Assembly: GCF_963259705.1 (NCBI RefSeq)
Contig: NC_081840.1
Coordinates: 4,335,062-4,399,061, forward strand
DNA length: 64,000 nucleotides
Direction: 5' to 3'
Source of the DNA: Myotis daubentonii
Taxonomy: Eukaryota > Chordata > Mammalia > Chiroptera > Vespertilionidae
A program made the translations under genes and the position numbers. Below the pieces are notes generated by a model, which was not told the DNA's origin, ran no database searches, and saw nothing but the letters and a program-made list of their open reading frames with translations. This document shows positions 33,464 to 44,030 of this stretch, piece after piece; within the stretch, counting starts at the first letter, position 1; each line of letters opens with the position of its first letter.

Positions 33464-33953
33464 TCTATATATATATGCCTAAGAGACCATCGCAACCGAA
33501 CGGATGACAGAACAGGCTGCGTGGAGCGACTAGGCTGGCTAGGGGGTTAGTGAAGGGTGACCAAATGACTGAGCAGCAGGTTGTGTGGGGCGACCAGGCC
33601 AGCAGGGGTGTCAGTGAGGCAGTGACCAAATGACTGAGCAGCAGGCTGTGTGAGGCTACCAGACCGGCCGGGGTGGGGGGGGCAGTGAGGGGTGACCAGG
33701 CCAGCAGATGGGGGCAGTGAGAGGTGACCAGGATGTGGGGGGCAGTTGGGGGTGATCAGGCAGGCAGGCAGGTGAGCAGTTAGGAACCAGTGGTCCCAGA
33801 TTGTGAGAGTGATGTCCGACTGCCGGTTTAGGCCCAGGATTGGGCCTAAACTGACAGTCAGACATCTCCCAAGGGGTCCCGGATTAGAGAGGGTGCAACC
33901 TGGGCTGAGGGGACCACCCCCCCATGCATGAATTTTGTGCACCAGGCCTCTAG
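33464..33953 (+). mobile_element. HeliBat-type non-autonomous Helitron
   Basis: Starts TCTATATATATATGCCTAAG and ends TGCACCAGGCCTCTAG. The host bases are A (33463) and T (33954), as expected for A/T insertion without target duplication. A 3' hairpin (33925-33941, TGCATGA...TTGTGCA) lies 8 nt before the terminal CTAG. No Rep/helicase frame is present, so it is non-autonomous. The interior has degenerate repeats of GTGACCAAATGACTGAGCAG (twice) and GACCAGGCCAGCAG, plus a large inverted repeat at 33811-33866. HeliBat elements are characteristic of vesper bats. Confidence 0.95.
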
Positions 33954-34734
33954 TATTATTAATATTTGACTATTTTGCAGAACTTTATAGAATGGTTTCC
34001 CCATTCTTCCTATTTTAAGTGATATCCTATGCTTTTGTTGATTTTTGAATTGGCAGATATCACTGTTTTTTTGCCAAATTATGAGTTGTATACTGAAAAC
34101 TGATTTTAACAGGAAGGAAAAATAATGTGATGAATGGATAGAAATGAATAGATGGACAAATGGACAGACAGATGAATGGATGGATGGATGGATGGATGAG
34201 TAGATAGACAGCTACATATTAACATGCTCACACATGGTAGCATTTCAATAATAAATGCTGTTGCTTTTCACAGAGGTCGGTTTGTAGATGCTGAGCTTGG
34301 GCATCTCTGAGTTGCAGGCCAGAGCTGTCTTCCCTTGTCTGCAGTGGCTGGTCCGGGCCTGGCACCGAAAAGATGCTGAGAGACATACAGAACTGACATC
34401 CGCATCTGCACAGTGGAGGGCTCAACGTTACATCAAAGCCCAAGCCCAAGACTCAACAGAACAGAACTCCACCACCGTCACCCGCCCTGGCCTTGAAGCC
34501 AGGTCTTCCTCCTTCCAACAGGGGCCCCTCCCCAACCGTGCCTCTGGGGCCTGACACTCAGCTGCGGCTGGGGCTTGCGGGTTGAGGACACACCAGTCCC
34601 TGTTCTGAAAGGCACATCTGGGCCAGCCCGGCGCCTTTCTCCCTCCCCTTTGTGTGTGTGTCTCCCCCATCGTCCCTGGCTGGCGTGTTCCTCGCCGAGC
34701 CAGACACAGCGCCTCGGCCCCGCTCCGCGGTTCA
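33954..34734. other. Interval with (TGGA)n tract
   Basis: (GGAT/TGGA) tract at about 34143-34200. Otherwise unassigned, no gene. Confidence 0.5.
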
Positions 34735-35110
34735 GCGGCACCTCTCTCCTCCAATAAACCGTTTGCATTCCATCTGGCGAGCGTTTGCTCCGAAGACATT
34801 TCCCTGTCAATCTCTGCCGCCACATTAAAAATCTGTCATTACGATTGCATCGCCGCCTGGCTCCTGAGATTTCTGACTGCTTTATTGCTCTCCTCGCTTT
34901 TTTTTTTTCCTGGTGCTGCTACAGCCCGGGAGCAGGAATAAAGGCTTGTTGCTGAAACATGGCCGGGAGGAAAGTAGGAGGCGCACATCTGTCAAGGTAT
35001 TACCTTTCTTCAACCAGGGATTAAGGTGTTTTACGGCACTCGCTACCGAGCCTCACACTGAATAAATTTTCCTGGCAGAACATAAAAATGAGCTCGTACT
35101 CTCTGAGCCA
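34735..35110. promoter_or_regulatory. Candidate conserved noncoding element 9
   Basis: Repeat-free block with CpG retained in AT-rich context: CCAATAAACCGTTTGC, CTGGCGAGCGTTTGC, CATTAAAAATCTGTC, CATTACGATTGCATCG, GGATTAAGGTGTTTTACGG and CACACTGAATAAATTTTCC. No splice structure or open frame, so an enhancer reading is preferred over an exon. Confidence 0.5.
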
Positions 35111-37489
35111 CGTTCCCTTCCACTCTGCAGGGGCCCAGCATCCGGGGACCGCCGGTCAGCACCCAGCCCGCCTCCCCCAAGCTACCCCGTGAAGCGCCAG
35201 GGGAGGCACGGGAAGCATCTGGATCAGAGGTGCTGGCTGGGAACGTGCATCCTTCCTTGCCTGGTGAGAGAGAATGGAAAGATCTAGAAGGAATCCTAGC
35301 CCCAGGATCCCTCAGCCAAGATCTGCTCTTCCTTTAAGAGCTGGAGCCAATTATGTCCCTTGGGGAGGGTGGGTTCCTTGACTCCGCCCAAGGCCTCCTT
35401 CTCAGTACCTGCTGTGTGGGAAGACTTATATGACAACCTCAGGTTCCATGCCTGATCTGCCCTCTGGTCTGTGGGCGTCTTCAGGGCAGGGGCACTTGGC
35501 CCCACGCCCCCCACTGTGCCTGTGTGCACCAGCCTCTGCAGTGCCTGCTGGGGGTGTCACTCCCGTCACACTTCCCACGCTCCTTTGAGTCGTGTGCTTG
35601 GTGCATGGATCAGCCCACCACATTCCCAGCCACCCAGGGCGGTGACTGGCCCATGAGCAGACTGGGCAGACAGAGGACTCTGTGCCTCGCCCTGGTCACC
35701 ACTCTCCTCTGTGGGGGCAGAGGAAGCTCTGAAGGAGCCCCTGGCACAGCAGGGCCCTGGCAAGGAGCAGCGATGCCTGAGGCCCTGTCTGGTCATGGTG
35801 CTCTGGGTCTCTCCAGGCTAGAGTCCCACCTGGAGTCACAGTGGCTCCTGGCTCCGCAGGAGGTGGGCCAGCCAGGGGCCTGAAGGGGGTGCACGCGGCT
35901 TATGGACCTGAGAAGAGGCGGATTCTCACAAGCAGCTAAAGCCGTTGACAGTAAAGTCACCAGGAGAGCAAGTCACAGCATCAGAATGAACACCTTACAG
36001 TCCGTAACCTTTAGAGAGCGTTGGCAACGGGGCAGGGACAGATATTGCCAGAGGAGACCTTCAAAGTGCCCTGCCTTTCTGAAGGGCAATTCAGCAACAG
36101 CTGATCAAAATGAAACATGTGCAGGACTTTGGTCTTTATTCCACTGGTATGTTCATACTTACATCCAAAATATGTCAACTGTGTTTGTGGAAGCGTCAGT
36201 TACAATAGGAGAAAACGTGTACAAACCTGAATGTTCAGCCAAGGAGGAATCCCTGGGGATATGAGAATCCACCCACGAAGGAGAGAACTCCGCAGACAGG
36301 GAAAAGGGGGTGGTTGCGAATGCACTGGCGCGGAGCAGTGGGCACACTATTGGTAATTGGCCAAAAAAGCCAGAGCGCACACTCTTGATGTGCGGTCTGT
36401 TTCTGGAAGGATGGACACGATTAACCATGGTCACCCCTGACACGGAAGAGAATTGTCCTTACGTACCATCTTCTATTGCTTGAATCTTGTGCAATGCGTG
36501 TGTCTTTTTTGCAGTAAAGGATGAGTTAAACCTGCAGAGTGATTGACACTCCATGGACAAACCAGGCGCTTGTGAGAAGTTGCAGCTCCAGCCTGGCTCA
36601 TGGCGGCTGGGAACACAGTCGGGGCCACCCTCCCCCTGAGCAGACTGGACGAGGGGACACATGGCTATCATGCTGTCTTCCTGGCGTTTCAGACACTGAG
36701 TAAACGCCTGCCCCAGTCCCTCGTGCTGCCCTCTCAGTATAACTTTTGATGGACAGATGGACCGGATGACAGTACTTCTGTGATTGACCTTGGCTGACCC
36801 CTGACGAATGACCTTCCAGAGAGAGATTATCAGTCTTGCTCTGGTCAGTCACAATGGCCAGGTCCAAACATCACCCATTACCCAACCCTTCGCTGACCAA
36901 GGAGTTATTATCCCAGACATCAGACCATTTCCTGACAAGCCCTGGTCAGCTCCATCCATGAATCACACCCAGCTTGTCCAGTCAAATCTAACTCATCCTC
37001 CTTCTGTAGGAGGGAGAAAAGGGGAGGGGGGGAAACTAGGCAACCTGGAGAGGCTCCTGGGCACTGAGCTCTGGGAGCGATAGATGTTTCTATCAGATTA
37101 TTAAAGGTTATCCCAATGATAACTCTACAGAGTAAACATTATCCCCACTTAGCAGGTTGGCACACTGAGGCTCAGCTGGGAGGTGGCAGCGAGAAGGGAG
37201 GTGGGTTTCTCAGACTCCTTCCATCTCATCTGCCAATCAGCCTGGACTGTGAGGCGGTGTTCAGGGCTGAGAGGTCAGCCGGCCCCGCCTCCCCGGCTGG
37301 TCTCATCCCCCCTATAGGAAAGGTGAGAGATCTGGGATGATCCTATCACTTCTCTGTGCTTAGGTTTCATCTGTAACGTGGAACTTAGTTGTGCTGTTGT
37401 GAGCATTAAATGAGATACTCATTAAAGGCTCCCGGCATCATGCCTGGGGTGTAGTAAATGCTCGGTGAATCCTGGCTGTCATTCTAACC
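35111..37489. other. Unassigned interval with old L1 and MIR remnants
   Basis: 36085-36260 (AGGGCAATTCAGCAACAGC, then TTATTCCACTGGTATGTTC) has the order of an old LINE-1 ORF2 3' region. About 37105-37190 and 37340-37480 are MIR pieces (TTTCATCTGTAACGTGG, AGTAAATGCTCGGTGAAT). No gene. Confidence 0.45.
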
Positions 37490-37710
37490 CAGCGGTTCTC
37501 AACCTGTGGGTCGCGACCCCTTTGGGGGTTGAACGACCCTTTCACAGGGGTTGCCTAAGACCATCAGAAAACATATATAATTACATATTATTTTTGTGAT
37601 TAATCACTATGCTTTCATTATGTTCAATTTGTAACAATGAAATTGGGGGTCACCACAACATGAGGAACTATATTAAAGGGTTGGGGCATTAGGAAGGTTG
37701 AGAACCACTG
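37490..37710 (-). mobile_element. SPIN-family non-autonomous hAT element
   Basis: Left terminus CAGCGGTTCTCAACC and right terminus reading CAGTGGTTCTCAACC when reversed. The subterminal blocks GTGGGTCGCGACCCC and CATGTTGTGGTGACCCC (reversed) are characteristic of SPIN. 221 bp, no transposase. Flanks share TAACCC but not in exact 8-bp register, so the target duplication is decayed or a terminal base shifted. Confidence 0.93.
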
Positions 37711-37804
37711 TAACCCATCCTGCCAACACGCCCCCCTCTGGCTGTGCTCCCTGAGTGAAGTGACACATGCGGAGATGGACCCTCAGTTCAGCTCCCCTCT
37801 TGTC

Positions 37805-38110
37805 CTGCACCTCCGCAGTGTTTAAACTTTGCTTTGCTGGTGCAATCTTTTTTCCTCCCCATGACCATTTCAGAAAACCAGTTTTGGAGTCCAAAGTGCT
37901 GTCGACATGAGAACATGCATCTGAGATGCCCACAAGGCCGTGTAATGTGATTTGCAAATGCATTTTCTTTAGCTTAACAATATCACGTCCGCATTTCGGC
38001 CTCGGTCGGCTTCATCGCCCTGCTGAATGCTGGGCTTTTATTGTTGCATCAAATAAACTCTGGTTATAAATCATCCCCAGATGTCAGCCTAATTATTGTG
38101 AATGGTGGGA
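37805..38110. promoter_or_regulatory. Candidate conserved noncoding element 10
   Basis: Repeat-free block with GGTGCAATCTTTTTTCC, GTGATTTGCAAATGCATTTT (octamer-like ATTTGCAT word), CAATATCACGTCCGC, CATCAAATAAAC and CCTAATTATTGTG. The embedded POU/octamer word and CpGs in AT context favour a regulatory role. Confidence 0.5.
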
Positions 38111-38877
38111 ACCTGGAGGTCCGGGCGCATTGGGCGCTCAGTGGCCAGTGTCCCTGAGGCCAGCCTCCTCCCCACCCCGACCCCACAGCTCCAGGGGCTG
38201 CTGCTCACACACCCCAGGGACTTGCAGGTTCTCCCTGCCCTCTTTTTCCCAAACAGTCCCATTGAGTCAGCTCCCAGGAGGCGAGGTCCCCACACAGGTC
38301 CCCGACTTTCTTCTGCAGAAAAGCGCTTGGCTCCTTAAGGATTTTTCAGAGCAATCGTGGGCAACCCAACCTGGCAGGCGTCTGGGCCACTTGCTGACCC
38401 ACAAGAGAAGGAGAGCAAGGTGTGGAGGGTCCAGGGGTGGGGCCCAGCCTTTAAAGAGACAGACCCATGCATGTTCACCCTTAGCAAGCCTTAGGCAGAT
38501 GTGAGCCTTGATCGTTTGCATTTTAAATAGAGAGGACATTTTTAGGAAATCCACCCGGAGAGGGAGTGCTCAGGGCCCTGGCTCAGCCAAGTTCTCACAG
38601 AACCAGCCTTTCTTCTCATCTTCCCTGCGGGGCACCTGTGCTGTGTCGGGAGCCACGGTGATGCTGCTTCCCTCTTCAGACCAGGCTGGTGGTGCCCAGG
38701 CACATGGGGGCCCAGGTCACGGTGCTCTACCACCGACCACTTCTCCCTGTGAGGGACCTGCACAGGGGTTTAAAGTCCTCTGATAAACCTACTATATGAG
38801 AACATTTGCCTCTGGAACTGGGCTTCCCCCATGTAGCTACTTTAAGAGTGATGGACGTTAAGGATGCAAGCTCGCTC
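38111..38877. other. Unassigned GC-rich interval
   Basis: No gene or young repeat recognised. Confidence 0.4.
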
Positions 38878-39034
38878 CGTGCTGGCTGGGGTTGCACAGT
38901 GGTTAGAGGGTCAGCTCTCACACCACAGGCTCACAGGTTTGAGTCCCGGTCAAGGACCACCTACCTGTGTTGCAGGTTCAGCCCAGGTCAGGGCACATGT
39001 GGGAGGGAACCAATTGATGTCTCTCTCACATCAG

Positions 39035-39085
<51 letters not shown>

Positions 39086-39236
39086 CTTCTTCTTCTTCTT
39101 CTTCTTCTTCTTCTTCTTCTTCTTCTTCTTCTTCTTCTTCTTCTCCTTCTTCTTCTCCTTCTTCTCTCCCTTTCACTCTCTCTAAAAATCAAAGGAAAAA
39201 ATTATGGGTGAGGATTCACAACATAAAAATAAAATA
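38878..39236 (+). mobile_element. Ves SINE with expanded internal microsatellite
   Basis: Head GCTGGCTGGGGTTGCACAGT, B box GGTTTGAGTCCC and tail AAAAATCAAAGGAAAAAATT (the ATATCCTC-type subfamily). The CT-rich body has expanded into (TC)n followed by (TTC)n. Probable target duplication ATGCAAGCTC/ATGCCAGCTC (38864, 39239). Confidence 0.88.
39038..39170. repeat. (TC)n-(TTC)n compound microsatellite
   Basis: (TC) run to 39081, then about 20 TTC (GAA on the other strand) triplets with late TCC interruptions. Polypyrimidine, triplex-capable. Arose inside the Ves body. Confidence 0.95.
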
Positions 39237-41158
39237 GAATGCCAGCTCAGCATAATGGCTCTGTGGCTGTGTTCCCTTGTCCCTCTGGCTCCATGACCAC
39301 GAGGGGACTCCTCTGTAAGGTGCAACCTTAGCCACATGGCTGCCCCCAGTAGCTGGCACCAGGCCTGTCCCCCTTCTGCTCACAGATGCTGGCCGCCTTC
39401 CTGCAAGGACTCAGCCTCACTCACCTCCTTCCCCCACATGAGCAGGCGAGCAGGTGGGGGCCCCTGAGTCACCTCCCCCGTTGCTGGGGTGGTGTTTAGC
39501 CCGCCCATGGACACCGTGGCTTGTGGCCTGCTCTGCCTGAGCCTCCTCCCAGCATGACCAGCTATGAGCCAGAGTTCCATCAGCGGCAGTGTGACTGACC
39601 GACCAACCGACGGACTGACCGAACGTGTTCCTGGAATAGGCCTTCCCACAGTGGAGGCCTCAGGGTGGAGGGCGGAGGGTCATGGTGAGTTTGCTTGTGA
39701 CTTTTATTAGCTCCCATCCCTTCCACCACATGAACATTTTCGAACGCAAACAAAGGTGAACACATGCCTGGGAGGAAGAGGAAGGGGGGACGTTGTTTGA
39801 GAGCCGCCGGGGCTTTATAGAGGGAGAGGGAAGTGGCTCACAGACTCAAGCACTGTTTGTGGCTCCTGGCTGGGAAGTGGGCGCTGGCTGCTGACCGCTG
39901 CCTCCTGGGGAAGCTCAGAGTGAGAGCAAGGTGTGAGCGTGAGCGTTACTGAGCTCTGGGAGGTGGGGAGGTGTGAGGGGTTCTCACTAAGGTGTTAGCA
40001 AAACACACAGAATGTGCAGGGGAGCCCTGGAGAGGAGAGAACAGAGAGGTCCTTCATGCAGCTGCCCCAGGCCACTCACTGTGCACAGAGCCAGGCAGGG
40101 AGGGGCCGCTAAAGTCTCCCATGTTCAGTCAGAAATGACCAAGGACAGGACCAGGCCTCACATGCAATAGGCCAGACCGCTCCCACCAGCTGCCTGATGG
40201 GGAAGCCACCCATTGTCTTCACTATTAGAGACGTGTAAATAAGAAGCCCGGAACATTGGTGAACCTTGAGCCCTGGCAAGGGCCAGAGCTATGCACTGAT
40301 TGTTTAGTCCAGACAATGGAGGCTCAAGCAATTTCCTGACCAAATAGTCTCAGAGTAAATCTTTCTAATATTTACTGACCTTTAAGATAGTCTGTCTGTT
40401 ACCGCAATTACCTGCTTGACTAAGGGCTAGATGTGTATCCAAAATTGAATAAAAGGTTGGCAAGGCCTGGGCACCAGGGGAGTCCATCTTCTTGCTTTGG
40501 GTTCCCACCTGGCCCCCCAATTTCCAAGTTATTATTTCTTGTTTCGTCTCTGTCATTTGCGCACAGCCCCTTCTCCAGATCCCGAACCCTAAACCACGCA
40601 GAACGTGGGTCTTCATACCCTGAGGTAGGTTCTTTAGTGTCCCCACGTCACTGACCTAAGAACCTGAGGCTCAGAGGGAAGAAGCCACTCATCCCAAATG
40701 ACGAGGGTCTCCGACGGAGCCTCGGGGGTGGGCCGGATGTTACACCCCCCACGCAGTCTCTGGGCTTTGTGCAGGGGACAGGAATGCAGCAGATGATGGG
40801 GAACAGTCGGAGATGCCCCTGCTTGAAGGTTAGAAGCTAAAGGAAGATGTGCAAACGCTGATCCATGAATTCATATGTCGGAAAAGTTCAGAAAAGTCAC
40901 AGGCCATTGGCAACCCTCAGTTTGCTCTGTTGGCACCTCTGTCTTCTCCTCCTTTGGTCCCATGCCAAAGGGAGGTGGCTGGACTGAGATGTCAGAGGCT
41001 CGGGCCATTCCTGGCTCCCTCCCAGGACACATCCTGTCTGGGCTTCAGGCCTTCCACCCTGTGACATGAGCTATGTGACGTCTGGCAGGGGCCACGCCTG
41101 GTTCATGGATGTCATGGCCCCTCAGCAGACTCCTGTGTAATTAAAATGTACTGAATTG
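39237..41158. other. Unassigned interval
   Basis: Mixed GC-rich sequence with no gene. About 40640-40730 (CTGAGGCTCAGAGGGAAGAA) is an antisense MIR-like remnant. Confidence 0.4.
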
Positions 41159-41375
41159 GCCCTAGCAGGCTTGGCTCAGTGGATAGAGTGTCGGCCTGCA
41201 GACTGAAGGGTCCCGGTTTCGATTTTAGTCAAGGGCACATGCCTGGGTTGCAGGCTCCATCCCCAGAGTGGGGTGTGCAGAAGGCACCAATCAATGATTC
41301 TTTCTCATCACTGATATTTCTCTCTCTTTCTCTCTCCCTCTCTCTTCCTCTCTGAAATTATTTAAAAAAACACAC
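41159..41375 (+). mobile_element. Ves tRNA-derived SINE
   Basis: Head GCCCTAGCAGGCTTGGCTCA, A box TGGCTCAGTGG, CT-rich body and A-rich tail. Flanks AAATGTACTGAATTG (41144-41158) and AAAAGTACTAAATTG (41376-41390) form the target duplication. Confidence 0.94.
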
Positions 41376-41390
41376 AAAAGTACTAAATTG

Positions 41391-43757
41391 AATTTAGTGA
41401 AAACAGAAGACCTGCCCACTCCAGGCAGGTGTGGGTGAGTTTCCACACGTGACTGGGTAGTTGTAGCGGGTCACCTGGGAGCAGCTGCCTGGCCTTCTGG
41501 AGAGAATGGAGCTGTGTCCCTCAGATAGGGTTTCTGAGGTCACTTTGGTTAAGTCTCTCAGTGAGAGTGTTTACAGTCTTAGGCGTCAGGCATTTACACA
41601 CCAACTTCAGGAGATGAGAATGACATCTGTGAGGCCAGGAGCCAGCAGCACTGGGTGACAGAGTCTAACAAACGGGGGGCCAGGCACATGCCTGGAGCAG
41701 GGTCTGGAAGAATGACACAGCATTGCCCTGACCTCCATGAGAGTCCAGCCGGGACCAGCTGGCGTGAACTCTTCTTTCCCGTCACAGACAACACGATGGG
41801 GCTGTCCACACACCTCACAGCACGTATTTCTTGAGCAACTACTTATCCCAGCCACTTACCTGGACACGTGGCGCTGTGTGCTCAGGGGGATGGGATCCCC
41901 GCTTATACAAAGAAGTGCAACAGCAACTTCATGAGACTGAGAGGCTCACTTAGAGCGATAACACAGGATCTTTCTAGTTTATTTTAAAATGCAAATCACC
42001 CCCAAGTCCCAGAACATCATCGGTGGTTACTAACACGCATGGGGTTAAGCATGTGCGCTGTTGGCTGGCTGCTGCAAAGACGGAGGGATATGAACCAGTG
42101 AGGTCCCCAGACTGATGGCTGAGCGAGGTCCTAGCATCGGGAGGTCTTCCAGGGGCTGGGGTGTGGGCGTGACTTTCAGGGAGGGTGGGTGTCAGCCGGT
42201 GAAGAAGCCTGGGAAGGGCATGGGGTGGGGGGGATATTACAAGCAGGGGGCAAGCTCTGGAGGGGCGGGAGACAGGTGTGGACCAGGTGACCCATGAGTG
42301 GTCCCTGTTGCTGAAGATCACGAGGACGGAGAGGCCTGCAAAGTCCCTGGAGACAGAGCCTTCGTGTACTGGGCAGGCGCTTACTTGTCACCTCCTGACC
42401 CAGGCCCTGACCTTGGCCTTGCTGGCATCCAGGGCTGCATCAGTCTCGGTTGTGAGGCGGCCCTGTGCCTTGTGGGATGTTGGTGGCATCCCCTGCCTCC
42501 TTCCATTCTATGCAGGTAGCATCCCTCCCCGAGACAATGGAGAGTGACTCCAGGCTTTGTCACATGTCCCTCAGAGTCAAAATCTCCTGGGGCTGGTAAC
42601 ACTGCTCTACGTGAGGGCTGCAGGCAGGCACGGAGGGGCAGCTGGTGAGGCCTAGAGGGGCCTGGGCAGAGGCAGCCTGTGTGGGGAAGCTGTGGGGCCA
42701 GGGCTTCCAGCCTGGCACACAGTAGGTCCTCTGTGCTTGGCGCAGTCTCCACCTTCAGAAAGGAAGGCTGCAGCAAGGAACTCGAAGCATTCAGCGCTCA
42801 GCAGGGCCAGGCCCTTGTCAGACCAGCGTCCCCAGGGCTGGGAGGCCACAGTGGGCACCACCTCAGGGGTCAGGTCGTGCTGGGTGGCTGTTTATCCGTG
42901 TGCCCAGGGCTGCCTGCTGGGCGTATTAGAGGCCATGAAATAATGATGAGGCCTTGGAGGGGTAATTAAAAGCCAGGGTGACATTGATCTGCGGAGATTT
43001 CTGAGCGAGCCCAGAGCCCACAGGGCGACTCTCTACCTTCCCTCCTGCAGCCCCAGCCTGATTGGCCCCCTGGGTATTGCCGGGGCCTCAGCACCTCACC
43101 TGTGGCCGGGAGACTCCCAGGGCAGCGCCAGCCCGGCTTCAGAGGCTGAGCAAAACAGGCAGCAGGGCCTGGGGGGCAGCCCAGCTGCTCTGCTCAGCCC
43201 TGCGAAGGCAGGAGCCAGAGAATCTGTTAAAGACACAGGTCCCCATTCTCTGCGGCCTCCAAGGCCCACCTTCCTCCCTCAGTCCCCAGAGACTCACGCA
43301 GTGGAGGAGCTGAGCTACTTTGGGGCCCTGCTCCCTGGCTTGGGGCGGGCATGTCCATCGACCCTTGGCCTCCAGGGTCTAAGAAGAGGGTGTGATCCAG
43401 GCGCAGATGAAGACCACAGTTATTTCTGGACCGTCTCTCCTGGGCTGGGAACTGTACACACTTTATAAGCTGATGGGCATCTAGTGTGTACCTATAATGC
43501 CCTGTGCACACCTGGACACTGTGACCCGTAGAGCAACGAGCTTGCTGTAACTGCTGCCCAGTGGGTGTTGCTCCTCTGTTGTGCCTTCGGACATGAGCCC
43601 GACCTAGGGAGTGTAGGGAGTGGGGTTGGTCCAAGTGCAGAGTCACACAGCCCGAGTCTGGCCTTGGATCGCCACCTGCTGTCTCTATGGCCGGGGCCAT
43701 CGCTCAAGGACTACCTTAGTCTCCCTGCTGGTGCATGGGAATGAAACAACCCACATT
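41391..43757. other. Unassigned GC-rich interval
   Basis: No gene or young repeat. 42905-42985 is a short AT-rich repeat-free stretch (GAAATAATGATGAGG, GGTAATTAAAAGCC) that could be a small conserved element. 43671-43684 has a reverse CTCF-like word (GCCACCTGCTG) with two mismatches. Confidence 0.4.
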
Positions 43758-44030
43758 GCCCTGGCTGGTGTCCCCAATGGTTAGTGCGTTAGCCCACACA
43801 CCTAAGGGTCTCAGGCTTGATTCCCAGTCAAGGGCACATGCCTGGATTGCAGGCTTGATCCCAGCCCCAGTTGGAGCACGTGGAGGAGGCAACCAATTGA
43901 TGTGTCCCTTTCACATCTCTCTCTCTCCCCCCCGCCTCTGTCTCTCTCTATCTCTATCACTCCCTCCCTCCCTCCCTTTCACTCTCTCTAAAAATCAATG
44001 GAAAATTAGCCTGGAATGAGGATTACCAAT
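43758..44030 (+). mobile_element. Ves tRNA-derived SINE
   Basis: Head GCCCTGGCTGGTGTCCCCAA, diverged B box, CT/CCCT-rich body and tail AAAAATCAATGGAAAATTAG, placing it with the 5955 and 38878 copies in the subfamily with a GAGGATT end. Confidence 0.88.
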
